A stretch of DNA of 64,000 bases, taken from positions 62,001 through 126,000 of the forward strand of contig CAZCOG010000001.1 of NCBI GenBank assembly GCA_964500445.1, in the 5' to 3' direction. Source of the stretch: Persicitalea sp964500445 (lineage in GTDB: Bacteria > Bacteroidota > Bacteroidia > Cytophagales > Spirosomataceae). Both the position numbers and the translations under genes were made by a program. Positions 53,604 through 61,435 of the stretch are shown piece after piece. Position 1 is the stretch's first letter, and each line of letters opens with the position of its first letter. A model generated the notes under the pieces. It did not search any database and was not told the origin of the DNA. It saw only the letters and a list, made by a program, of their open reading frames with translations.

Positions 53604-53646
53604 CTGTCCGGTATCGAAACAAAACTGTCCGATATCGGACAGTTTT
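53604..53646. promoter_or_regulatory. Paired dyad operator upstream of permease 8
   Basis: CTGTCCGGTATCGAAACA (53604-53621, imperfect) and the core CTGTCCGATATCGGACAG (53625-53642), which sits in a 26-bp perfect palindrome at 53621-53646. Centres are 21 bp apart. T-rich sequence follows, so a terminator role was considered, but the palindrome has no loop. Confidence 0.77.
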
Positions 53647-53692
53647 TTCTTTATTTTCCTATGTAAACGCCTAAAAATCAAGTACTTGATTT

Positions 53693-53712
53693 ACAGGCAT
53701 AAGTTTTATGAA
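53693..53712 (+). promoter_or_regulatory. Sigma-54-like promoter for the permease 8-10 unit
   Basis: ACAGGCATAAGTTTTATGAA. GG at 53696-53697, first G 62.5 bp from the dyad centre at 53633.5, as at two other promoters. The -12 half is more degenerate here (AT after ten bases). Predicted leader about 85 nt. Confidence 0.5.
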
Positions 53713-53805
53713 TGAAAATGGAACAGTATATAATGGAAAAGAAGGTCACTGAATCCGTTTTTTCCGGTGCGCCAGGCTGGCTCATCCCTACTCTATTCGA
53801 AAACT

Positions 53806-56256
53806 ATGCTTATAAACTACTTTAAAATTGCCGTCCGTAATCTGCTAAGAAGTAAGGCCTTCTCGTTAATCAACATCATCGGCCTGACAGTAGGATTGAC
53901 TTGCTGCTTACTGATAATGTTGTTTGTGCGGCATGAGTTGAGCTACGATCAGTTTCAGGAGCGTTTCGAGCGCATCTACCGCATTACTTACCTACCTCGT
54001 TTTGCCGGAACGGAAGAGCCACTGGCCCTGACGCCGCCCCCGGTATCCCCCCTGCTGACCGAAAATTTTTCGGAAATAGAAACCTCTGCCCGGTTGTTCC
54101 AAAGCCCGGCCACGGTAGAAATAAAAAGCCAGGGCGAAGCGGCCGCTGTAAAATACGACGAGGAGCGTTTTTATTTCGCCGACCCCACTATCCTGAATAT
54201 CTTTTCTTTTGACTTTGTGCAGGGCAGTCCGCAGAACGCCTTGCGGGACAGATTTTCGGTGGTACTTACCGAGAGCGTAGCCCAGCGATATTTCAATGAC
54301 CAAAGTGCGTTGGGTCGGTTCATTACCTACGACGGCAAGTACCCGATGAAAGTGACGGGCGTCGTGCGGGATTTTCCTGATAACTCCCACATTCATCCTG
54401 AGCTGGTGGCCAATTACGAAACCATGTATGCCACCGAAAATGAAAGAGCACGTGAGAACCTGCCTTACAACTGGGTCATTTCTCATTCTGCTACCTACGT
54501 ACTGCTGCGGCCGGACCGCTCGCCCGAAAAGGTAAATGCCCGGTTTCCGCAATTCATCAAAGCTCACGCCGACGCGCAGGTAGCCGACGGGATCGAATAC
54601 CGACTGGAACCCATGCGGGATTTTTACCTGCGTACGGAAGCCCAGAACACCCCCGAACCCGTCGGCAGCATGACGACCATTTACGTCTTTCTGGGTATCG
54701 CCGGTCTTACGCTCCTGATTGCCTGCATTAATTTTGTCAATTTGTCCACCGCTCGCTCGCTTCGGCGCGCCAAAGAGGTGGGCATCCGTAAAGTACTGGG
54801 TAGCCAGCGCAAGCAACTGATTTTTCAATTTCTGGGTGAGTCGCTGCTGCTGAGTGCATTGGCGTTACTTTTATCACTGCTTTTGACCGTGCTGTTGCTA
54901 CCTACCCTGAACAGCCTCACCGACAAGCACCTGACTATGCAGTACTTCCTGAACGACGGGTGGCTGATGCTGACTTTTGTGGGAATCACAGTACTGGCGG
55001 GTCTGCTTTCCGGGGCATATCCCGCTTTTGTGGTAGCTGGTTTCAAACCCGTGGCGACGCTGAAAGGCAATTTTCTGGCGGGAGTCGCGCAGGGAAGTTT
55101 CGTGCGCCAGCTGCTGCTGGGAGTTCAATTTGTTACATCTATTGCGCTCATTACGGGTACCCTTATTATGGCGCAACAGATGAAGTTTCTCAAGAGCCAG
55201 CCTTTGGGATTCGATAAGGATTTTATCGTTACAGCTTCTATTCGTAATCCAAAGATTACCAATGTGTTCGCGACCAGTTCCGATAGCAGCTATCAGCGGT
55301 TAAGTACTTTCCGGGAAGTACTGCTCCAGAATCCGCAGGTGGAGGCCGTTACGCTTTCGAGTCAGGCATTGGGCAACGGCAGCGTGCGGCGCAACGTGAT
55401 CCCGGAAGGGCACACGGCCGAAGACAACCTGTTCGTATCAGTGCTGGCGGTGGATTACAACTTCACGGAAACCTACGGTCTGACATTTCGGGCCGGGCGA
55501 CCCTTTTCGGAAGAATTCACTACTGACAAATCAGCGGCTTTCCTGATCAACGAAACCGCCGTGAAAGAATTTGGCTGGGCTTCACCGGAGAAAGCCCTGG
55601 ACAAGTCGCTCAATCTGGAAGGCAAAGCGGGCAAGATAGTGGGAGTCGTGAAGGATTTTCATAATCAATCACTTTATGCGCCAATATCCAGTCTGGTACT
55701 TACCGTCGAGCAACCCCAATTGACGCTGGTTTCCCTGAAATTGCGCCCCCAGCAAATGGAGGCCACCCTGCAATTTGTTCAGAAAGAATGGGATCGGTTT
55801 TTCCCGGAAAAAAGCTTCGACTATGAATTTCTGGATCAGAACCTGGCCCAACTCTACGACCGTGAACAGCGGCGGAGTACCCTCATCGGCCACTTTGCCA
55901 TACTGGCTATCCTGATTAGCTGCCTGGGGCTATACGGGCTGATTATGCTGGTAACCCAACAAAAAACGCGGGAAATCGGTATACGGAAAGTATTGGGCGC
56001 CAGCGTGGAGAGTGTCGTGTTGCTGCTGTCAAAAAATTTCATTCTGCTCGTTGGGGTAGCCATGCTTATTGCCTGCCCTCTCGCCTGGTACTTTATGGAG
56101 CAATGGCTGGAAGGCTTTACCTATAAGATCGACATCGAATGGTGGGTATTTGTCGTGGCAGGACTATTGGCGCTGGGCATTGCCTTATTGACAGTGGGCT
56201 TCCAGAGCATCAAAGCCGCCCTCATGAATCCGGTGGAGTCGCTACGGAGCGAGTAA
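53806..56256 (+). CDS. MacB/FtsX-type ABC transporter permease 8
   Basis: An 816-residue member; start MLINYFKIAVRNLLRSKAFS at 53806, 13 codons inside the longest open frame. First cytoplasmic motif ACINFVNLSTARSLRRAKEVGIRKVLGS (about 306-333), second QQKTREIGIRKVLGAS (about 719-734), preceded by a TM reading LYGLIMLVT where most paralogues have GLFGLAxFxAE. Domain-one landmark LNIFSFDFVQGSPQNAL. Ends NPVESLRSE. Headed by its own dyad pair and sigma-54-like promoter; probably cotranscribed with permeases 9 and 10 (gaps of 118 and 104 bp without a recognisable promoter). Confidence 0.93.
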   Translation: MLINYFKIAVRNLLRSKAFSLINIIGLTVGLTCCLLIMLFVRHELSYDQFQERFERIYRITYLPRFAGTEEPLALTPPPVSPLLTENFSEIETSARLFQSPATVEIKSQGEAAAVKYDEERFYFADPTILNIFSFDFVQGSPQNALRDRFSVVLTESVAQRYFNDQSALGRFITYDGKYPMKVTGVVRDFPDNSHIHPELVANYETMYATENERARENLPYNWVISHSATYVLLRPDRSPEKVNARFPQFIKAHADAQVADGIEYRLEPMRDFYLRTEAQNTPEPVGSMTTIYVFLGIAGLTLLIACINFVNLSTARSLRRAKEVGIRKVLGSQRKQLIFQFLGESLLLSALALLLSLLLTVLLLPTLNSLTDKHLTMQYFLNDGWLMLTFVGITVLAGLLSGAYPAFVVAGFKPVATLKGNFLAGVAQGSFVRQLLLGVQFVTSIALITGTLIMAQQMKFLKSQPLGFDKDFIVTASIRNPKITNVFATSSDSSYQRLSTFREVLLQNPQVEAVTLSSQALGNGSVRRNVIPEGHTAEDNLFVSVLAVDYNFTETYGLTFRAGRPFSEEFTTDKSAAFLINETAVKEFGWASPEKALDKSLNLEGKAGKIVGVVKDFHNQSLYAPISSLVLTVEQPQLTLVSLKLRPQQMEATLQFVQKEWDRFFPEKSFDYEFLDQNLAQLYDREQRRSTLIGHFAILAILISCLGLYGLIMLVTQQKTREIGIRKVLGASVESVVLLLSKNFILLVGVAMLIACPLAWYFMEQWLEGFTYKIDIEWWVFVVAGLLALGIALLTVGFQSIKAALMNPVESLRSE

Positions 56257-56374
56257 GAAATTGAAGGCGGGGCGATGAGAGCAGGCGCGGAAAAAGGAAA
56301 TTTCCATTAGCACTTAGTCCATCCTGCTTCTCTCCCCTCCTTCTTTTAATATTGAGACTTAAAACCTTAAAACC

Positions 56375-58843
56375 ATGCTACTCAACTACCTCAAAATCGC
56401 TCTTCGCCACTTCCGGCGGCAGAAGTTCTTTTCGCTCATCAACGTCATGGGTTTGGCCGTGGGTCTGGCGGCTTGCTGGCTTATCGGGATCTATGTACAG
56501 CACGAGCAAAGCTACGATGCCTTCCTGCCCCAGGCCGATCGTGTATGTGCTGTGGCTTTCGATCTGAAAGTAGGCGAGCAGGAAGTGGTGACTACCAATA
56601 CGCCGCCGCCCGTGGGTCCGCGGCTGGTGGAGGATTTCCCTGAAATTGAAATGGCCGCCCGAACCTTCGATCTGGGCAGCGTCGTCGTGCAACGCGAGGC
56701 GATGGAGGGCAAAGAAGCCATCACCTTCAACGAACTTAATGGTTTTGCCGCCGACACAGCCTTTCTAGAACTGTTCGGTTTTCCGATGCTGGCGGGCCAT
56801 ACCACCTCCGCGCTCGACGCACCGGGCAGCGTGGTGCTGACCGAAAGCATGGCCCACAAGTACTTCGGCGACGAGACAGCTATAGGGAGATCGCTCCAAC
56901 TCAACGGCTACCCTTTTAAAGTAACGGGCATCATGCGCGACTTACCCACTCACGCCACAGTGCAGTTCGATTTTCTGGCGGCGATGGACAATTTCTCGGT
57001 GGTGGAGCGGTTTTCGTGGAGCTGGGTGTGGCTACAGGTCGATACCTGGGTGCGGTTGCGGCAACCCGCCACGGAAGAAAGGGTAGCAGAGCTGGAAAAG
57101 AAGTTTCCGGCGATGGTGCGTCGCTACGCTCCCGCTGCCTACGCCCGCCTCGGGCAGGATTTGGTAAAAAACCTCGATCAGGGCGACCGCCTCAATGTGA
57201 AGCTATTGCCTCTAAAAAAATTACATTTGGATTACAGCCAACTCGACTCGCGGCTCGCCACGCTGGGGGATGGCCAACAAGTGGAAATGTTCGCCATCAT
57301 TGGTAGTTTGATTTTGCTGCTGGCCTGCGTCAATTTCATGAACCTAAGCACCGCCCGTTCCATGAAGCGCTCACGGGAGGTGGGTGTGCGCAAGGCGCTG
57401 GGTTCACAGCGAAGCGCACTGGTGGGGCAGTTTCTGGTCGAGTCGCTGCTGCTGAGTGTGGTGGCGCTGGGGCTGGCGACGCTGCTGACGAGCGCGGTAC
57501 TGCCGTTCTATAACCGTCTGACGGGCCTTGCGCTGCAACCTAACGACCTATTCTCGCCCCAGATCATCGGCTTCGTGCTGCTGCTGCCGCTCGTGACGGG
57601 CTTGCTGGGCGGACTATACCCGGCTTTTTATTTGTCTAAATTCAAGGCCGTCGAAATGTTCAAACCAGCTGCCGGGCGACACGGCGGGTTGATTTCGGTG
57701 AGGAGCGGATTGGTGGTGTTTCAGTTTGCGGTGTCCATCGTGCTGATGCTAGGGTCGTTTGTGGTGTTCCGGCAGTTGGAATTTGCCCAAAAACAAACAC
57801 CCGGTCTTGACCGTGAACACGTGCTGGTGATCGAGAACGTCCGCCACCTAGCCACGCCCTCGGCGCGGGAATCCTTCAGGCAGGCATTGGCCGCTCTGCC
57901 CGAGGCTTTGGAAGCCACCCACAGCACGCACCTACCCTCGCTGGGTAATTTTGGCGGCTCTTACGGGCCTGAGCAAGGCGACGCGCCCCATCCTGTCGCC
58001 AACACTATTCCCATCGCGTCCTACATGACTGACGCGGAGTTTATCCCCACCTTGGGCGTCGAAATCGTGGCCGGGCGCAATTTTCGTCCCCACTCGATGA
58101 GCGATTCAGCGTCCGTAATCCTGAACGAAACCGCTGTAAAAGCCATCGGCTGGCAGAATCCTATCGGCCAATGGCTGGATTATCTCGGCGAAAGTCAACG
58201 TTTTCAGGTAATCGGCGTCATGCGTGATTTCAACCCGGCTTCCGTGCGCACGGTTATTGAACCGATGGCGCTTTTTCACCAGTCGTCCCAGACGTATCAG
58301 ACCTACGATTCCTACATTGCCCTGCGAATGAGACCCGGCACCGAGAAGCAGGCGGTCGCGAAAGCCGCCGCCCTCTGGCAAAAGGCCGTACCGGGCGTGC
58401 CTTTCAACTACGATTTCCTGGACGCCACTTTTGCTCGTCTCTACCGCACCGAAGCCCAAACGGGTTCGGTGCTGAGTATCCTGACGAGCCTGGCGCTGTT
58501 CATCGGCTGCCTGGGCTTGTTCGCGTTGGCGGCCTACACTGCCGAAAGCCGCACCAAAGAGATCGGTGTGCGCAAAGTACTGGGAGCCAGCGTGGCGAGT
58601 ATCGTATCTCTGCTTTCCAAGGATTTTTTAAAATTGGTCGTAGTAGCCATCGTCATCGCTACGCCGCTGGCCTGGTACGTGGCCGACGATTGGTTACAGG
58701 ATTTTGCCTATAAGATCGATCTGGCGTGGTGGTACTTTGCCGTAACAGGTGGTCTGGCGATTCTTGTCGCGTTGCTTACAGTGAGTTTTCAGTCGGTGAA
58801 GGCAGCGGTGGCCAATCCGGTGGAGTCATTGCGGAGCGAATAG
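56375..58843 (+). CDS. MacB/FtsX-type ABC transporter permease 9
   Basis: An 822-residue member, the longest, starting MLLNYLKIALRHFRRQKFFS. First cytoplasmic motif ACVNFMNLSTARSMKRSREVGVRKALGS (about 317-344), second ESRTKEIGVRKVLGAS (about 724-739). First periplasmic domain has landmark LELFGFPMLAGHTTSAL and KYFGDETAIGRSL. Ends NPVESLRSE. The gap before it (118 bp) has no operator or promoter that I recognise. Directly after its stop codon lies an 88-bp GC-rich inverted repeat, so transcription into permease 10 passes through a strong hairpin. Confidence 0.93.
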   Translation: MLLNYLKIALRHFRRQKFFSLINVMGLAVGLAACWLIGIYVQHEQSYDAFLPQADRVCAVAFDLKVGEQEVVTTNTPPPVGPRLVEDFPEIEMAARTFDLGSVVVQREAMEGKEAITFNELNGFAADTAFLELFGFPMLAGHTTSALDAPGSVVLTESMAHKYFGDETAIGRSLQLNGYPFKVTGIMRDLPTHATVQFDFLAAMDNFSVVERFSWSWVWLQVDTWVRLRQPATEERVAELEKKFPAMVRRYAPAAYARLGQDLVKNLDQGDRLNVKLLPLKKLHLDYSQLDSRLATLGDGQQVEMFAIIGSLILLLACVNFMNLSTARSMKRSREVGVRKALGSQRSALVGQFLVESLLLSVVALGLATLLTSAVLPFYNRLTGLALQPNDLFSPQIIGFVLLLPLVTGLLGGLYPAFYLSKFKAVEMFKPAAGRHGGLISVRSGLVVFQFAVSIVLMLGSFVVFRQLEFAQKQTPGLDREHVLVIENVRHLATPSARESFRQALAALPEALEATHSTHLPSLGNFGGSYGPEQGDAPHPVANTIPIASYMTDAEFIPTLGVEIVAGRNFRPHSMSDSASVILNETAVKAIGWQNPIGQWLDYLGESQRFQVIGVMRDFNPASVRTVIEPMALFHQSSQTYQTYDSYIALRMRPGTEKQAVAKAAALWQKAVPGVPFNYDFLDATFARLYRTEAQTGSVLSILTSLALFIGCLGLFALAAYTAESRTKEIGVRKVLGASVASIVSLLSKDFLKLVVVAIVIATPLAWYVADDWLQDFAYKIDLAWWYFAVTGGLAILVALLTVSFQSVKAAVANPVESLRSE

Positions 58844-58845
58844 CC

Positions 58846-58933
58846 GTAGGGGCGGCCCCCTGTGTCCGCCCGGCGTGCGCCAGCGATGGTGCGTATAATA
58901 CCATTCTGGGCGGACACACAGGTCCGCTCCAAC
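58846..58933. repeat. GC-rich 88-bp inverted repeat (REP-like) between permeases 9 and 10
   Basis: Left half GTAGGGGCGGCCCCCTGTGT followed by CCGCCC; right half GGGCGGACACACAGG followed by TCCGCTCCAAC. The halves are near-complementary over about 28 bases around a central segment of about 35. This GGGGCGGACC-TGTGTCCGCCC type is familiar as a dispersed intergenic palindrome in diverse bacteria. It starts two bases after the permease 9 stop codon. Confidence 0.7.
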
Positions 58934-58947
58934 ATAAATCAATCAAT

Positions 58948-61365
58948 ATGCTTTCCAACTATCTCAAAATCGCTTTCCGCAACATCCGGCGCGAAAAAGT
59001 ATTCTCGGCCATCAACTTCTTAGGACTTTCGGTGGCCTTCGTGGCGGCCATTTTGTTGTTCCTGACCGCACAGTTCGAGCTGTCGTTCGATGATTTTCAC
59101 GCTAATAAAGACCGTATTTACAAACTTTACTACAAAGTGAGTCGGCCCGAGAAAGTGGATTACGGCGCGGCGATGCCGATTCCCATGCAGCCATCGATTA
59201 AGTCAGAATTTTCCAACGAAATCGAGTACGCAACCCGGCGGCTCGACAGCGGAGTACTGGTAAAGATCGGCGACAAATCTTTCGAGACGGACGTCAACTA
59301 CGTCGATCCCGACTACCTGAAAATGTTCTCTTTCGAAATGCTTTCCGGCAACAAAGAGTCTGCTCTCAATCAATTGGACAATATCGTTTTGCGTAAGACG
59401 GCAGCGCAATCATTTTTCGGCAGCGAAAATCCGGTTGGGAAGACCCTGATGATAAACGTAGGCAGGGGCATGAAGCCCTTTACGGTGTCAGGCGTTATCG
59501 CCGACGCTCCCGACAACTCGACGATGGAGAATGAGAGTCTGATTCGTTTCGAGGCCAATCCCGAGTATCAGGAAGATAAGGACAACTGGAATTCCAAAAA
59601 CCATGATGTCTATATCCAGCTGGCCGAGGGAATAGATTATCTGGATTTTGAACGCCGCCTGATCCCTTTCACGGCCAAGTACTACAAGAAGGACATCGAA
59701 TTTGCCCACAAGGCAGGTTTCAAAGGTGACGAGCGCGGCGAGATCATCAGTACCCGTCTTTTGCCCTTTTCCGAGGAACATTTTAACAAGCAGGTAGGTA
59801 GTCACTCCATCGACCCGTACCTGCCCTACATGCTGCTGGGTATTGCCTTTCTGGTGATTCTGATTGCCTGCATCAATTTTATCAACCTGTCCATCGCCCG
59901 CTCGCTGGGTCGGGCCAGGGAAGTCGGGATGCGCAAAGCGTTGGGAGCCTTGCGTGCACAGGTCATTGGGCAATTCTGGGGAGAGGCATTCATCATTTGT
60001 CTGGTGGCCTTTACTGTAGCTTTGGCGGTGGCTTACTCACTAGTTCCTGAGTACAATACTTTGATGAATGGCGAGGTGAAGTTCACACAATTGCTCCGGC
60101 CCGAAGTAATGGTCACCGTCTTGCTGGTCTTTCTGCTGGTGACCATGCTGGCGGGCGGCTACCCGGCCTGGGCGGTAGCGCGATTCAACACGGTAGAGGT
60201 TTTGAAGGGCAAAGTCAGGACGGGACTTGTCAATGGGGGCATCCGAAATTCGCTCATTGTCGTGCAGTTCGTGATCTCGGTGGGGCTGATCGCCTGCACG
60301 CTGGTCGTCTGGAATCAAACCAACTACCTGCGCGACCGGCCGCTGGGTTTCGACCGCGAGCAGGTCGTAAGCATTCCTATCGGTAACGGGATCGACGGTT
60401 ATCGGTTGCTCGACTATTACCGCAACGAGTTGGCCAATCAGCCGGGAATCGTGAGCATTACCGGCGCAGACAACAACCTCGGCTCGGGGCGCGACAACAG
60501 CGGCTTCAAGTCAGTGTTCGGCTTCAATATGGAAGGGAAAAACTACCAGACCAACGGCCTGAACGTGGATTTCGATTATATAGAAACGCTGGGACTAAAA
60601 CTGGTGGCAGGCCGTAGCTTCAATCGCCAATTTGCCACCGACAGTACCGACGCCTGCATCATCAACGAAACGATGGCCAAACAACTTGGCGAGGGTCAGG
60701 AGCTGGTAGGAAAAAAGATCGATTTGGATGGCGGCAAGCAAATCATTGGTATCGTCCGCGACTACAATTTCGAGTCGCTGCACCGTAAAGTTGAATCCCT
60801 GACGATGTTTTTTAACAAACCATTCGGCCTAAATTATATTTTTGTAAAAATCGACGGCAACACGCCTGCTTCAACCATGAAGCTCCTGGAAAAAACCTAT
60901 ATGGCTTACGCCCCGAAATCGGAATTCCTGGGGTCGTTCCTGGACGAAAACGTCAACAATCAATACAAGAAGGAAGAGCGTATCGCCCGGGTTTTCATGA
61001 CGGCGGCGGGGCTGGCGATTCTGCTGTGTTGTGTAGGTTTGTTTGCCATTGCCTTGCTGGTGACCCGCCAGCGTACCAAGGAAATCGGGGTTCGCAAAGT
61101 ACTGGGCGCTAACGTGAGTTCGCTGGTAGGTTTGCTGAGCAAAGATTTTTTAAAGCTCGTAACCGTGGCGATTATCATCGCAGTACCCCTGGCTTATTAT
61201 GCCATGCAATCCTGGCTGGCCGATTTCCCATATAGTGTCGGGGTAGCGTGGTGGGTCATGGTGGCAGCGGGTGCGGCGGCATTGGGCATCGCTTTTGCCA
61301 CGGTAAGCATTCACGCCATCAGGGCCGCGCAGCGCAATCCGGTAGAGTCATTACGATCGGAATAA
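58948..61365 (+). CDS. MacB/FtsX-type ABC transporter permease 10
   Basis: An 805-residue member. Start MLSNYLKIAFRNIRREKVFS at 58948; the open frame reaches back into permease 9 across the REP-like repeat but that part is not homologous to anything in the family. First cytoplasmic motif ACINFINLSIARSLGRAREVGMRKALGA (about 307-334), second RQRTKEIGVRKVLGAN (about 707-722), with Asn in place of the final Ser. Its last helices and tail (SIHAIRAAQRNPVESLRSE) also vary from the common SFQSxKAAL. Last of the array; a 20-bp inverted repeat follows the stop codon. Confidence 0.93.
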   Translation: MLSNYLKIAFRNIRREKVFSAINFLGLSVAFVAAILLFLTAQFELSFDDFHANKDRIYKLYYKVSRPEKVDYGAAMPIPMQPSIKSEFSNEIEYATRRLDSGVLVKIGDKSFETDVNYVDPDYLKMFSFEMLSGNKESALNQLDNIVLRKTAAQSFFGSENPVGKTLMINVGRGMKPFTVSGVIADAPDNSTMENESLIRFEANPEYQEDKDNWNSKNHDVYIQLAEGIDYLDFERRLIPFTAKYYKKDIEFAHKAGFKGDERGEIISTRLLPFSEEHFNKQVGSHSIDPYLPYMLLGIAFLVILIACINFINLSIARSLGRAREVGMRKALGALRAQVIGQFWGEAFIICLVAFTVALAVAYSLVPEYNTLMNGEVKFTQLLRPEVMVTVLLVFLLVTMLAGGYPAWAVARFNTVEVLKGKVRTGLVNGGIRNSLIVVQFVISVGLIACTLVVWNQTNYLRDRPLGFDREQVVSIPIGNGIDGYRLLDYYRNELANQPGIVSITGADNNLGSGRDNSGFKSVFGFNMEGKNYQTNGLNVDFDYIETLGLKLVAGRSFNRQFATDSTDACIINETMAKQLGEGQELVGKKIDLDGGKQIIGIVRDYNFESLHRKVESLTMFFNKPFGLNYIFVKIDGNTPASTMKLLEKTYMAYAPKSEFLGSFLDENVNNQYKKEERIARVFMTAAGLAILLCCVGLFAIALLVTRQRTKEIGVRKVLGANVSSLVGLLSKDFLKLVTVAIIIAVPLAYYAMQSWLADFPYSVGVAWWVMVAAGAAALGIAFATVSIHAIRAAQRNPVESLRSE

Positions 61366-61372
61366 GTGCAGG

Positions 61373-61429
61373 TCTTCGGCTCCGCTCAGACTGACAAGAG
61401 GCATTTGCTAGTCTGAGCGGAGCCGAAGA
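61373..61429. repeat. 20-bp perfect inverted repeat closing the array
   Basis: TCTTCGGCTCCGCTCAGACT (61373-61392) and its exact complement at 61410-61429, with a 17-nt loop (gacaagaggcatttgct). It sits between convergent genes and could terminate transcription or stabilise 3' ends both ways, although T-tracts are short. The arm recurs at 6868-6887 with one mismatch. Confidence 0.75.
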
Positions 61430-61435
61430 TCTACT

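Noticed and set aside
53621..53646. 26-bp palindrome followed by T's as a rho-independent terminator for permease 7
   Set aside because: No loop is available in the perfect palindrome, and the same motif is placed between divergent genes at 38057 where no gene ends.
53992..54828. 278-codon leftward frame within permease 8, and similar frames within other permeases (50196-51026, 44645-45235)
   Set aside because: They recur as antisense shadows over conserved permease segments and show no domain of their own.
58726..58947. Upstream extension of permease 10 overlapping permease 9
   Set aside because: The extension translates permease 9 coding sequence in another frame and the REP-like repeat; paralogues all start at the MLxNYLKIAxRN equivalent.
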